From Micrasema longulum (taxonomy: Eukaryota > Arthropoda > Insecta > Trichoptera > Brachycentridae), in contig JAGVSM010002861.1 of assembly GCA_022494885.1 (NCBI GenBank), positions 248,001 to 312,000 of the forward strand: 64,000 bases of DNA, in the 5' to 3' direction. A model generated the notes under the pieces. That model was not told the DNA's origin, ran no database searches, and saw nothing but the letters and a program-made list of their open reading frames with translations. Below, piece after piece: positions 33,080 to 44,061 of this stretch. Numbering within the stretch: position 1 is the first letter of the stretch; each line of letters opens with the position of its first letter. Position numbers and translations under genes: made by a program.

Positions 33080-33500
33080 ATATTTTTTCTAACTGTTTTA
33101 CTATCTTCCTGAGTATACGGTATCCAGAAGTAAAAAGAGCCGGCTTTGTATCGCTCCGTAGATAAATACAGACAATAATTAAGCATACCGTATTGGTAAT
33201 TGTCAAAAGTCATATGAAAATCATATTCAATCTTGCATTTTTTGTTTAAATTGGGATTCATTGGAGTGTAATATCGCTTTGAAGTGGCCACTTTTTATCA
33301 CAGAAGCCTTTTAAAAATACAAATGAGAATTGTTTTAAATTTTAATTAAGTGAGGAACGCGGACTTAATTTTCGGGGTCATTCACTGGTTGGATTCGATC
33401 ATATGATGTCTAGATGACTAGTCGGTAGAACATACCGAGGTAGATAGAGATAGTACAGAAGTTAAATATACCGTCTCGGCGTGTACCGATGAAGATAACC
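33080..33500 (-). repeat. Family F repeat, copy 1
   Basis: This stretch is the inverse of 36180-36660 over its whole length: GAGCCGGCTTTGTATCG, CCTTTTAAAAATACAAATGA, GAGGAACGCGGACTTAATTT, GAAGTTAAATATACCGTCTC all have inverted partners there. The 90-codon minus-strand frame (33019-33291) lies in it, but copy 2 does not keep it open, so I treat it as a repeat and not a gene. Confidence 0.65.
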
Positions 33501-33903
33501 TTTATAATCGCGGCCTCAGACCTCATGCATGCTGGAAAAACGCGTTAACCTGAAGACCAGAAAATCAATAAATATTTAGAGAACCTTATAAAATTATTCA
33601 AAATGGGAGTTTCGTTTTTTTTATTCAGCGGTCTATTTTTATAAAATATCAAACCATCTTTATACATTTAATTCATATCGACTATTGCCTCAGGAGAGTC
33701 TACGTTTCTGTAAGGTTAAACCAGCACCTTAGAGCAATAGGTGAGTTAATCACTAAAAAAATTAAAGTCTTTTGAGTAACTATCAAAAATATGTCTTGCA
33801 TCTGTAATGTTCTTCTAAGTTCATAATTAATATTTTATTCATTGATTGAGTTTTCTACCGACATTTCCTGGTGGAACTACATTTTAATTATGATTACATC
33901 AGT

Positions 33904-33945
33904 CTGACGATGTCGGTCACGACGAAACCTTTTCACTGGTGAAAA
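33904..33945 (+). ncRNA. Hammerhead-like core motif (candidate)
   Basis: CTGACGA (33904-33910), then T, then a 4-bp stem GTCG/CGAC closed by loop GTCA (33912-33923), then GAAA (33924-33927). This is the CUGANGA-stem II-GAAA order of a hammerhead ribozyme, with one extra U before stem II. A second 7-bp hairpin TTTTCAC-TG-GTGAAAA follows (33930-33945). I cannot find the pairing for stem I or a clear cleavage triplet. Confidence 0.3.
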
Positions 33946-33959
33946 TTATGAATAAGCAC

Positions 33960-34250
33960 TATCCTTATATTTGAATTGTTCTTTATCCTTCTTCTTTCCT
34001 TCCCATCCCCTCTCCTCTCTTCATAGAATAGTGTTATTTTTTTTACATATTTTTATTTTGTTAATCTTTGTTTATAATATTTGTATGAAATTGTAAGATT
34101 CAATATGTCCATGTATTTGTAATGTTCTCAAACTGAACGATTTGGGTAGATAGGAAAAAATTGCCTTAAGGGAATATGCCCGCCCTTAAATGTATATATA
34201 TTGTATATGTATATAAAGTGTTGAATAAATAAATAAATTTAAAAAAAATA
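33960..34250 (+). mobile_element. Retroelement 3' UTR with A-rich tail
   Basis: GGGAATATGCCCGCCCTTAA and GTGTTGAATAAATAAATAAA at the end look like the 3' end of an insect LINE, with tail AAAAAAAATAAAAG. No coding part precedes it that I can read. Confidence 0.45.
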
Positions 34251-34499
34251 AAAGTGTTAAAAATAATATTCTCATATTATAAAGTATGGGATACCCTTTA
34301 TGTAGGCTAAACTATCGTAGAAAAAAGGCCGTCTATTATGAAAAAATGTGAACATTTTTATGCATTTATTTTCTCTAGCAGATACTTTTCGCCATCAAAA
34401 TGATTTAGGTCAAGACGATTTAGGAAGACTGCCAATGTCTATAAATGAGATACTCGTAAATTTAGTTGTTGTCCAATATTTTTATGTAGTTTTCGTCTA

Positions 34500-34965
34500 G
34501 TACGTAGGACGCGGGTCTACCAATGAATAAAATGACTCGCCTACAGTCTGTATTGAATGCCGCAGCGAGACTTATTTTCGAAATCTCTAAGTTCAGTCAT
34601 GTCACTCCACTACTTCGGGAATTACCCTGGCTACGTTTTTCACAGAGGGTGGAAAACAAACTCTGTTGGCTTATGTCTAAGTCACTGCACAACTCTGCTC
34701 CAGAATATCTAAGGGAACACTGCATTCCAGATGAACAAGATGACAGTCGTCTTACGCTTAGGTCAGCTACATCTACGTTGAGAGGAAAATTTATTATACC
34801 TCTACGCAAATAGCGCACTAAATTCGGCGAACGCGCATTTGCGGTCGCAGACCCTACGGCATGAAATGCTCTCCCAGCATAGGTGCGAAACAGTGAGAGT
34901 AAAGTAGTGATGTTTCGGAAAAACTTAAAACCCACTTGCTCTCTAAATCATTTGAATAAATCCGT
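34500..34965 (+). pseudogene. CR1/L2-like LINE ORF2 C-terminus
   Basis: Open from 34523 to 34813: RLQSVLNAAARLIFEISKFS, HVTPLLRELPWLRFSQRVE and NSAPEYLREHCIPDEQDD. After the stop at 34811 the same frame continues RTKFGERAFAVADPTA, stop, NALPA, and MFRKNLKTHLLSKSFE. This is the standard CR1-clade order. Stops at three places and one frameshift show decay. No host function. Confidence 0.85.
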
Positions 34966-35134
34966 AGCATGTGATAACAAAGTACATTATTTTGCTTAAA
35001 TTACAAATTTAAAAAGTTAAAGTTAAATTTATTACGAAAATGGCGCTATATAAGTTGTCCACAATAATAATAATTATTAATAACCCATTATGATAGATAT
35101 TGTACATTATTCAACAAATTGTGGGATACTGAGG

Positions 35135-35408
35135 CATTAAGTAACCGGTTTCTAGTTTCGGCCGAAACGGAAACCGAAACTTTAAATAAGTTAAAAGTCG
35201 TTTCAAAACACCTAAAATTCGGCGTTTTTATTTTTAAACCTTACGAACTCATAAAAATAAGTGTTAAATAAAATACATAATGAAAGAAAGGCATAAAATT
35301 GAATGGTTCGTTGTTTTGTTATACATGGGTATGTGTAACTGTTCTTTAATGTGCGCTAAAGGAACTTAAACTTATTATCTATAGAGGAATTACAAAAATA
35401 AAAACATT
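35135..35408 (+). repeat. Family I repeat, copy 2, left part
   Basis: Starts near CCGGTTTCTAGTTTCGGCCG and follows copy 1 (16540) up to AATAAAAACATT, where a LINE tail interrupts it. Confidence 0.6.
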
Positions 35409-35815
35409 AATTAATTAATGTATTTATTTATTAATATACACGGCACGCAGTGCCTTTTACCGTACAAAAATACATATTATATTAAAAAAACATGAAACAC
35501 TTCAATATAATGTGAAAATCATAAAAAACAAATTGAAAAGTATTATGTAACATAAATACTATAACTATAGCAGTTTCGTATAAAGAACATATTTAGATAT
35601 AAAAATATAAAAAAAATTAAACAATTTGTGCAGATAAAATTTTAAAAGGAAAAGAATCTTTAAATTTTTTTCTTCAAGAGGTACAAAATATAAGTTTATT
35701 AAATACGCTAAAACTCTTTTGTCATAAAAAAGAACAAAAAAAATATTAAAAAAATAGTAATAATAATAACAATTAAAGTAAATTAAAAGATAAATAAACA
35801 CGTAAATATGGTACA
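35409..35815 (-). mobile_element. LINE family H 3' end inserted in family I
   Basis: Plus strand starts with ATTAATTAATGTATTTATTT (the inverse of an A-rich tail) and TATACACGGCACGCAGTGCC, matching 25146-25311, then about 240 bases of very AT-rich sequence. Family I resumes at 35816 with CATGAAAGATATTAGAACTC. The long minus-strand frame here is Phe/Tyr-rich UTR. Confidence 0.6.
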
Positions 35816-36060
35816 CAATACATGAAAGATATTAGAACTCACGAGAACCGTAAGTACAGCCAAACGTTATTGGTCGGTCACTACTGATTTCAGATGTTTA
35901 ATTTGTGCGTTCGCATTGACGTGATAATTGGTAATCATTTTAATTGGTACGATATCATCCACGTTAGTTTTTCAAAGCTCGTCTCTGCAGCTGTTTCCAA
36001 TTGCAACAAGTAACATTTGCGCCATAAGGTGCATATAAAATAAAGTACTTACACATTCGA
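35816..36060 (+). repeat. Family I repeat, copy 2, right part
   Basis: CATGAAAGATATTAGAACTC matches copy 1 at 16770-16790 in the right order; the part beyond 35850 has no copy in the window, so this right limit is a guess. Confidence 0.4.
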
Positions 36061-36179
36061 CCACTCATAAGTTGAAGAAAAGAATTCTAGTCTAGCCGTA
36101 AGTGCGGTTACATGGACCTTTAGGTCGGTTGAATCTAAATTCAACAAGCCCTAGGCTTGTGTGATGGCGGTTTGACCCG

Positions 36180-36660
36180 CTCCACGCCTGTGCCTCGATT
36201 ATGATCGATTATGATCGCTATCTTCATCTATATATACATCGAGACGGTATACTTAACTTCTGTACTATCTGTATCTTACCTCTGTATGTTCTACCTACTT
36301 GTCATATCGACATCATAATATATGATCGAAACAAGCCAATGGAATGACCGCAAGCAATTAGTCCGCGTTCCTTACGTCATTAACATTTAAAATAGTTCTC
36401 ATTTATATTTTAAAAAGGCTTCTGAAATAAAAAGTCCTCACATCAAAGCGATTATAAACTCCAATAAATCCCAATTTAAGCTAAAAATGCTCGCTTGAAC
36501 ATGAATTTTGCATGACTTTTGGAAATCACCTAGACGGTACACTTAACGATCGTCTGTATGTATCTACCGATCTGTACCGATCGACTACAAAGCCGGCTCC
36601 TATAACGTCTCGATACATACATTCGATACATACACTCGGAAAGATAGTAAAACAGATGGA
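36180..36660 (+). repeat. Family F repeat, copy 2
   Basis: Inverse of 33080-33500, with CATCGAGACGGTATACTTAA, AGTCCGCGTTCCTTACGTC, AAAAAGGCTTCTGAAATAAA and AAAGCCGGCTCCTATAACG. A short third trace (CATATCGAGACGGTATA) is at 58695. The two long copies could pair across 2.7 kb. Confidence 0.65.
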
Positions 36661-37075
36661 AAAAATAAAATAACTAAATTATTTTTTTAGAGTGGTAACT
36701 TTCTGACGCATACATAATATTCAGCAGGCTTAATATCAACGCCTATAAGGAATCTTCTATATTTAATGGAAAAATTACCTTATTAGTGTATGAAATGTAC
36801 ATTTTTTTGTCCGTTACAAAGGGTTAACACAGCTGTCTTGTAAGGTTCAATCATTATAACTGACTTGCGGTTGTTATATTTCATGTCATTAAATTTCCAA
36901 TGGGAATAACTCGCCGGGCAAGGACGCGAACGTCTTGTAATGAAAGCGACTTTTTTCTCCATCATTTGGTAACTTTATGACCAGAGTCGGGGGCCGAAGA
37001 TTGGACGATATCACCTCTCTCATTCATATAAACCGATAAAAAAAATATTTTGTGTAATATCTGATTAGTTTTCTT
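36661..37075. other. Unannotated stretch
   Basis: No shared repeat; short minus frame 36783-36965 without motif. Confidence 0.3.
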
Positions 37076-37077
37076 TC

Positions 37078-37785
37078 CATAGAATTAGGAATAGTCCAGA
37101 AGGAGCGTATAATCATATTTGAATACATCGGACTGTGTCAAAAAAAAAAACCCCACTTTGCCCCACTTTCGCCGCGCGCATGCATAAAGTCGCTGCGTAG
37201 TGTTGCCAGATCGTGAAACATATATTCATAACACAAATATAAGATAATTTTATTTAAAAAAAAAGCAATTTTGTTAATTTCTCTAAAAAATTATTGTACA
37301 CGCGAAAACATTGATTGATACAACAGAGTAGATAAGTAAAGGGTCATTTAATAAGAGTAAATTAATTCATGAACTTTGTACTTAAAAAATATATTTTTAA
37401 ATTTTATTTTACATAAAACGGATATTTTTATATTATGTTAAATAATATTTGATGTTTTAAAGATAATGTCAGTCAAATGTCCACCACGGCGTTGTTTAAT
37501 CCGAGAGGTACAATTTTTGTTAGTTCTCTCATTAGATGAGCAAATTAGGGTAAAAGTTTTGACTACCCGGCAACACTAACAAAATGTCCATTTTGTTTTC
37601 TTTGACAATCTGACAGGTGGAAAAATAATTAAATTTTTAAGTAATGCATTTGCTACTTACACATGAGATGTGATCTTATCCTGTCTCTTTAAGATCCCAG
37701 TAGTATTTCTACACTTTAAACGACACAACACGGCATAGTTGAATTAAAATCGGGAGTTGCACACTGAGCGACGAAAAACCAAAAT
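37078..37785 (+). mobile_element. DNA element family G, copy 1 (right end lost)
   Basis: Left terminus CATAGAATTAGGAATAGTCC, followed by a body that parallels 44519-45170 closely: AACATTGATTGATACAACAG, GTTAGTTCTCTCATTAGATG, CAACACTAACAAAATGTCCA, ACACGGCATAGTTGAATTA. The right terminus seen in copy 2 is absent here. No transposase frame. Confidence 0.7.
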
Positions 37786-38282
37786 AAATATAAATGATGT
37801 TGAGGAGTGGACGAGGTCGAGGTGTTAAGAATATATCGTCCTAGGAGGAGGAAAATTTAGTAATTGGACTATATTTTTATTGAAGGAAGGTTGCGCAACA
37901 ACACTAACCTGCTGATGATGAGGCGTGACGTGTGCTGGAACCCTGGTGAAGCTGGCGGTTGTGAGACGCTGGCACAGCTTGTATGGATTGGCGGTCTAAA
38001 GGACGCACAGCTCGCTTGAGGAAAGATTAGTTAAGCGCATCACTCGGTTGATGTTAGATTGTGTACTGATAATATAATGTTTTTTCCGGCATTCACATGT
38101 ACAATTATTGTTACATGGAGTGCGCTAGGAAATAGGAAGGACGGGTAGGTAGATATGGATTTGGTTGAGAATTGGTCCTATTAGATGATTTTATAATTAA
38201 TTATTATTAATTATTATTATTCATTTTTATAATTAATTATAAAAACTTGATACATTTAAAGTATTGTACAATATTTGTTACA
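37786..38282. other. Unclassified stretch, partly G+C-richer
   Basis: 37800-38060 is richer in G+C (GTGGACGAGGTCGAGGTG, GCTGGCGGTTGTGAGACGC) and matches nothing else in the window. The end is AT-rich with repeated TTATTATTAATTATTATTAT near 38195. Confidence 0.3.
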
Positions 38283-38985
38283 ATATAGTATTGTAGAGTG
38301 GGGTGGTGCATATACCAATATATTAAACCATCTTAAAATAGTACAAAGATAAATTATTAAGTAATTTTAAAGAAACCCTCAACATTCAATACGGAAAGTC
38401 TGTATAAAATATTTAAGGTTCATACTGTAAACACTCTTTATAAAATAAATTCCACTATACAAATTTATAAAGAAGAAAAAATAAAAGAATTTGAGATGAA
38501 TAAGTCACTCAGATACCAAAATAATATTAAAATTCCCAAATTTCACACAAGTTATGGTCAAATAGCTTTGTCAGGTGTAAAAAATTATAATAATCTACCC
38601 AATGAACTAAAAACAATTAAAAATATTATATCAAATAAATTTTAAGTAAATCTAAAGAAATTTTTTGAGCACGTGTAAAAAACTGCATTAAATGTTAATT
38701 AGTATGAATATAATATTTGTATTATTATATATAATGTATTTGTTTTTTCTTTATATATTCTATGTTTTTATTTTTTTCTAATATACTCGTATATTTTAAA
38801 TTATATAAACTCTTATAAATAAACAACTACAACAGTGTAAGTCACTCTCCAAGCACAAGAGTTAGTTTCTTTTTTTGGAGAGTTACAGTGATAACATTGT
38901 CTAGATGTATAAAAGTAGATCTGTATGTAATTTTTAAAAAACATGTTCTTTTTATGAAATTTATGAATAAAAAAAGTTTTTATCA
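38283..38985 (+). pseudogene. LINE L12: ORF2 end plus complete 3' UTR
   Basis: The frame from 38494 reads SLRYQNNIKIPKFHTSYGQI then ALSGVKNYNNLPNELKTIKN and stops at 38643, the typical end of an insect LINE ORF2. The 3' UTR follows, with CAACTACAACAGTGTAAGTC, CTCTCCAAGCACAAGAGTTA and a TTTATGAATAAAAAAAG tail. Other copies: 41760-42370 and 45597-45925 (minus), 26700-26885 (plus). Upstream of 38490 the coding part is too decayed to read. Confidence 0.75.
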
Positions 38986-39121
38986 ATTTTGGGGATTATT
39001 TTTTTTATCGTCTCTTTTAGTTACGTTGTGTTACGTAGAATGAGCTTTCAATATGTGTTTGATTTTTCGAAATATTTCGATTTTTTGAAATAATTGTATA
39101 TTTTATAAGTAGTCAGTGTGA

Positions 39122-39330
39122 ATTCGCCTACCATACTTAAGATCCCAGGTTTAATTCCTGGCAGGGTCGACGTGAAATATTTGTTTTAAAGTGTTATTTT
39201 TCGTTTCACTATGATCAACTTCATGCGACAGATCAATAATCGTTTTACGATGATTTTGGGGATCCAATACCCCGTGTACCACTGAGTGTGGAAAATAAGT
39301 AATGATAAGTACTTTAAGAAAACAAGGTTT
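39122..39330 (+). repeat. SINE S1, degenerate copy
   Basis: TTCGCCTACCATACTTAAGA, CAGGTTTAATTCCTGGCAGG (B-box position) and GTCGACGTGAAATATTTGTT match S1; near 39280 GTACCACTGAGTGTGGAAAA matches the S1 3' part. Confidence 0.5.
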
Positions 39331-39610
39331 ACGAAGAATAGTGTAGGTATCATACATAATATTAGGCATGGGAAAATAAGAAACAGCAAACAATTGATTA
39401 GGAAGGTAGGCGGAGTCCTATTTTTATATGTATATTAATATATACTTGTATTTGTATCTTATTAATAATTACAAATATAATGTACAAACCTATTGTAGAG
39501 AAGTACCAATGAAATTAAGTATATTAAATTACAGTGCAAACAGAATATTATGAAATCTAATGAGATATATGTACATTGTATTATAAAAGTAGATACTGTT
39601 AATGATAGGT
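39331..39610. other. AT-rich unannotated stretch
   Basis: Nothing recognised. Confidence 0.3.
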
Positions 39611-39611
39611 A

Positions 39612-40235
39612 GTCAAACAGGGGCGTATAGCAGTGAGGAACGATGATTTTGTTTTCAGGTAAGCCGTAAAAAATTTAATGAATTTGTATGTACATATTGC
39701 ATAATAAAATGTAAGTAATATTTAAGCTGCTATTTTTTCTGTGGTCCTGTGTGATACAACAACATATCTCTGATGTATTATATTATTAGCTATATTCTCC
39801 ATTATTTTGATACATAACTTGTATAAAGTTTATTAAAAAAATACCAAAATAAACTCAGTAGATGTAATTATTCCCATTACGATTGAAATATTAAGTGGCC
39901 GATACAAATAGTACAAACTGGAAATTAATAATGCGAAAAACGGCCGCGTCGAGCGCCACATGTCCTGCGATATGACGGCACGAAAGTAATGATGGAAATA
40001 CGTATGTCAACTGTATCATCTCAAAGAAAAACTGTCCCAAGGAAACAATGTTCGAAGAGCTGTTTTCCAAATCGAGAATCTTCTAATGATTTAAGTAATT
40101 TGCAAGCTTATTTTAGGAGGAAAAAACCGTCACTGGTTTTAAGATGTTAAAAATATAAGATACTTATCTATATGAAGAAATCAGCGGGAATAATCGGCTA
40201 GTTTCTTGGCTCACTGCTGGCGGTCGGTGAGTATT
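39612..40235 (-). repeat. Family J repeat, copy 3
   Basis: Reverse of 27393-28488 with the middle missing: begins CAGGGGCGTATAGCAGTGAG (39617), includes TGTCCTGCGATATGACGGCA and CAACTGTATCATCTCAAAGA, ends AATCGGCTAGTTTCTTGGCT and CACTGCTGGCGG. Ends compatible with hAT, no target duplication recognised. Confidence 0.5.
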
Positions 40236-40239
40236 ATTA

Positions 40240-40834
40240 TTTTTATTTTTTTTTTATTTTGGACGAAAATACAAACGGTGTCCATGATTTTTAAGAAAAA
40301 ATAATCACTTGTTTATTTTTTTGTAAATTAACTATGGATAGTCAAATATAATGGTAAGCGTTGCATAATCTCTTATATAGGCGATTCGCCTCTGGCGTAT
40401 ACCTAGGTACAACGAAATAAATAGTATAAATAATGTGAAAAATAAGTAAGTAGGTATTTGGAGATTAATTTTATAGTAAGAAAGTGTAATATATCTATAA
40501 ATGTTAATAATCACAAAAAACACACATAAATTACTTATTCTGAGAAATATAGAAAAGTTAACACGGTGACTAATAAGCGCACTGATTACAGCAATTAGCA
40601 CTTTCTTGGTTGAACTCACTTTCGATGCCAAAATACAATTGAACCCTTTAGGAATCCTAGGTATTTTTTATACTTTCAGTTAATTTGGCTATTAGTCACT
40701 AATTACCTGCAGTGACAAATCATAATTCGGGCATCAATATTGGACGATTGTAGCCTACGGGGGATCACCGTGCAGCGCTTTGATTTTTTGAAGTTTTGCA
40801 TTTGTTAAATTACTCTGCATGTGGCGTCTGAAAT
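40240..40834. other. Unannotated stretch
   Basis: The minus-strand frame 40332-40631 (99 codons) begins MASKVSSTKKVLIAVISALI and is then dominated by Ile, Phe, Tyr and Leu. It has no motif I know and lies in AT-rich DNA. The patch 40735-40790 is somewhat richer in G+C (GCCTACGGGGGATCACCGTG). Confidence 0.25.
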
Positions 40835-41070
40835 TCTCTTCCGCTTCCGGTCAGTTCTGCCGATTGTTCCATTGACGTACTTATCATTGGTTGATTCAAA
40901 TGAACTAGTGACGTTCAAAGTAGTTCATTTTTATTTAAATATTTTTTCATACATTTTCAAGAATCTTTTAGATACAATTTAAGGCTCTAATGTTTACCGC
41001 GCGTAAGAAAACGTTTTTTCCATTTAACTTCCCGTACTGCTGAACTTTGTCATTTATATAATGAAGCCCA
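40835..41070 (-). repeat. Family E repeat, copy on minus strand
   Basis: ATCATTGGTTGATTCAAATG, GTTCAAAGTAGTTCATTTTT, CATTTTCAAGAATCTTTTAG and TTTACCGCGCGTAAGAAAAC, in the inverse order of 62340-62520. Confidence 0.65.
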
Positions 41071-41140
41071 AAAAATGCTACATGTTCTGAATTCCCAGGG
41101 GATGTTCATCAGAATTGCAAGAAAAAGTAGGGATTTACGT

Positions 41141-41317
41141 ATTACTACAGAGATGGATAACATTTTAGAGATGGGAATATGGATGTCAAGGCATTTACAG
41201 GGCTGGCTAAAGTGACCATTTTACACACTGTGTAACATTCGCCATTCTAACTATGTTTAGAAATCGACAAATCCATTTATGTTTACATAAATTTGGCCAA
41301 TCTCAACATATTGTTGA
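41141..41317 (+). repeat. Family A, copy 11
   Basis: ATTACTACAGAGATGGATAA, GAGATGGGAATATGGATGTC, GGCATTTACAGGGCTGGCTA (with an internal deletion), ACACACTGTGTAACATTCGC, and an end trace AATTTGGCCAATCTCAACAT. Confidence 0.75.
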
Positions 41318-41758
41318 TTAAATATTATTGATGAAATATATTGAAATATTATGAGCTGTTTATAAAGAAAAATATATTTCATATTAGACAACATTCTATC
41401 GCATAATATAGCTCATTTGCTGTCTTAATTTATAAATTCTTTAGCTGATTTATCCTCTTATAATAGAAGGTCATAAATTTTCTTGATAGACAGCATGCGC
41501 ATGCGTGATATACCTAAATTATGTGTATAAAAACATACAAAATTATCCTGTTTCGTTGTCCAAAGAAAGCCGCTAAAGGAAAAATAATTAAAGGCAAAAC
41601 AAACATTTAGATTTTTAATACTCGTATTTCATCTCCGGGCAATAAAATAATTCGTAAAATTCACCTAGATCAATAAATGTAATAATATACTCTATAAACC
41701 TACATAAATATAAATATTTTTTTTATCAATTAATATAAGTAGTAGTATTAACATAAAT
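41318..41758. other. Unannotated stretch
   Basis: AT-rich; CAGCATGCGCATGCGTGA at 41495 is a small GC-rich spot. Nothing recognised. Confidence 0.3.
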
Positions 41759-41759
41759 G

Positions 41760-42370
41760 ATACATGTTGTTTTCTCTATTTCAATCTACTTTTATAATTT
41801 TTAATGTTATACTTTCAAAAAAAAAAAACAAATCTTGAAGTGTTCGGGGATTGACTTACAATGTTATATTTATTTAGTAATTTGAAGTTATATAATTTCG
41901 AATATACATGAGAAAAAAATTTATAAGAAATAAAAAGAATAACAGAAATAACAATACAGTAATAGTAATTATAATATAATGCTGTATTTATTCAGGTTCA
42001 ATGAAAATTCTTTAAATTGCCTTTAAATGATACATAAGTTTTAATAGGTTTTAGTTCATTGGGGAGATAATTGTAATTTTTTATTCCTTTGAAAACAAAA
42101 CTATTTTTACTATGACTTGTGTGGAATTTAGAAGTTTGATATTATTTTTGTATCTGAGTAACTTGTTTATCTTAAATTCGTTTATTTTTTTCTTTATGAA
42201 TTTGTATAATCGAACGAACTTTAAATAATTTGTAAAAATTTTCCGCTTTGAATGTTGAGGGTTTCTTTAAAATAACGTCAATAATTTATCTTTGTACTAT
42301 TTTAAGAGGGTTTAACATATTGGTCGTATGTACCACCCCATCCAAAAATACCATATTGTAATTATAGAAA
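41760..42370 (-). pseudogene. LINE L12 3' end, minus strand
   Basis: On the minus strand the frame reads NKLLRYKNNIKLLNS and, after a frame change, SFVFKGIKNYNYLPNELKPI and ends with a stop near 42005, paralleling 38494-38643. Its 3' UTR runs to the end word CTACTTTTATAATTTTTAAT (inverse) near 41790. At 42230-42360 it has TGTTGAGGGTTTCTTTAAAA and GTACCACCCCATCC, the inverse of 38290-38395. Confidence 0.7.
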
Positions 42371-42371
42371 A

Positions 42372-42400
42372 ATAAATGTTTAAACATAGGCAGGATAGAA
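42372..42400 (-). repeat. Family A scrap
   Basis: ATGTTTAAACATAGGCAGGA is a short antisense piece of family A next to the hAT-type element. Confidence 0.4.
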
Positions 42401-42424
42401 ATAAAACTATTTTAATTTCATGGG

Positions 42425-44053
42425 CAGTGCCGCATTAATAGATCTTTTGACTCCTGCGCCCCTAGGGGTTTCTTTTGGTGCCTGAGCAAAAAAAAAATTT
42501 CATACACGCTTTCGTAGGTACTTTGCCATTATCAAATAGACAAGCAAATATAGAAACGCGGTGAACCCAGGCCCAAAGGCAAAACGTTAGTGTTTATACT
42601 CTAAGGCCAGAACTAGGTGTTTTAACGCCCTGGGCAACAAACCAAAAAAGCGCTTTTAAAAATTAATTTTTGGTGATTTTACCACACGTACTTATGTGAG
42701 TTAGAATGCATGTTTGTGAATTTTTATTTTCGACGCAGGCGAATTTTTTTACAAGTTTAATAGCTTTACGTAAATTTGGTTCGGGACTTTGGATTATCAA
42801 TTATTTTGACCATAAGAAAAAAACCTGTATTTGACATATTAACCATATTCAAAGATATGTCTGGACAAAGAACGCATTTCACAAAACACTTAAAAACAAA
42901 GTGAATTTTTTTTGGCCATGGTTGGGGCCCCTAAAAAATAAGTATCTAATACTAAATACTGCATTTTCTCTTTTCTATGGGACTTTTTAAGTATAGACCT
43001 TTGGATTTGGGGCTCCACCTGAAGGCTCGGGGCCCTTTACGGTCAGGTTTGCTAATAATATTATGTCATTAAAATTGAAAATGAACCTAGACAAAAAATG
43101 CATTTCATAAGATACTTTTATTAAATTTTATTCAGCATTTTCACCCAAGATTTAGATTTAGATTAGAGCCTTAGGTCAGGGCCTAGCGTGCCCTGCCAGC
43201 GTTGCCAACCTCTATCAAGAAAAAATCGGTAGATTTCTGTAGATTCATTATTAGCCTAAGTGTCGGGGTGGGCCACCGTTGCCAACCTCCAAATTTATTA
43301 TTCCTCTAAACAGGTATTTACTATACCTAGTGAGAATAGACAGTGCCCAATATGGTTGCCTTTACTTAAATTTAGCTTATTTGTATATTTTTTACCTTCT
43401 TTACTGTTTTGCATACATATTATAATAATTCTATGCTTTACAATAAACGCCGATTTATTCGGTACTGAACTGAACTGAACTGAGAGTCCGTAAGCCAGAG
43501 ACGAAGGAGCATATGAAGCAAGTGAGGCTGAGCCTCACTAAGAAATCATTGCTATTCACCAGTCACCAGTACCTAATATGTATTTTAATTCGCATTTTAT
43601 GAAGATAAAAAACTAGCAACCAATATAAAAATGCTCAAAGATGCCTACAAACATGGTCCGTACTGTATCCGTTCTGTGTAGGTACCTACTTAACATTTAG
43701 GCAAATTATGCTTATCCTTAAAATCTGAACTTCACTAGAAATTTGGTATCAAATCAAAGACGCCACTGCCGTAAGCATGAGGGGTGCTGAGCAGCCAACT
43801 TCTAGATTTATAGTCTACTTAAAAACCGAGAGCAGAGGGGGAGGTAGCTGCTGTTATTAAAAAAAAACGATTGTTTAAAAATTCACAGATAGAACCATTT
43901 CTGTATTGCAATTAGATACTATGAAGAAATGTTTTAAAATAGGTAGGATTTCAATCGAATTCAGTAGATCCGTAGATTGCTCCTAAAAGCGGTAGATCTA
44001 CCGAAAAAATCGGGCGGGTTGGGAACGCTGCCCACAGCGGTAATGCGGCCCTG
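42425..44053. mobile_element. hAT-type DNA transposon, non-autonomous
   Basis: Ends CAGTGCCGCATTA (42425-42437) and, inverted, CAGGGCCGCATTA (44053-44041) differ at one base. They are flanked by TTCATGGG (42417-42424) and TTTATGGG (44054-44061), an 8-bp duplication with one change. CAG-type ends with 8-bp duplications define hAT elements. The 1629-bp interior has no readable transposase. It contains a LINE tail (43360-43482) and repeated GTTGCCAACCTC words near 43200 and 43280. Confidence 0.75.
43360..43482 (+). repeat. Retroelement tail K with ACTGA repeats, inside the hAT element
   Basis: TACAATAAACGCCGATTTAT followed by TCGGTACTGAACTGAACTGA; the inverse copy is at 54735-54786. Tandem CTGAA units at the end suggest a template-derived LINE or SINE tail. 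Confidence 0.55.
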
Positions 44054-44061
44054 TTTATGGG

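Noticed and set aside
37786..38060. LTR of a retrovirus-like element
   Set aside because: Composition stands out, but no direct long terminal repeats, primer-binding site or polypurine tract were found in the window.
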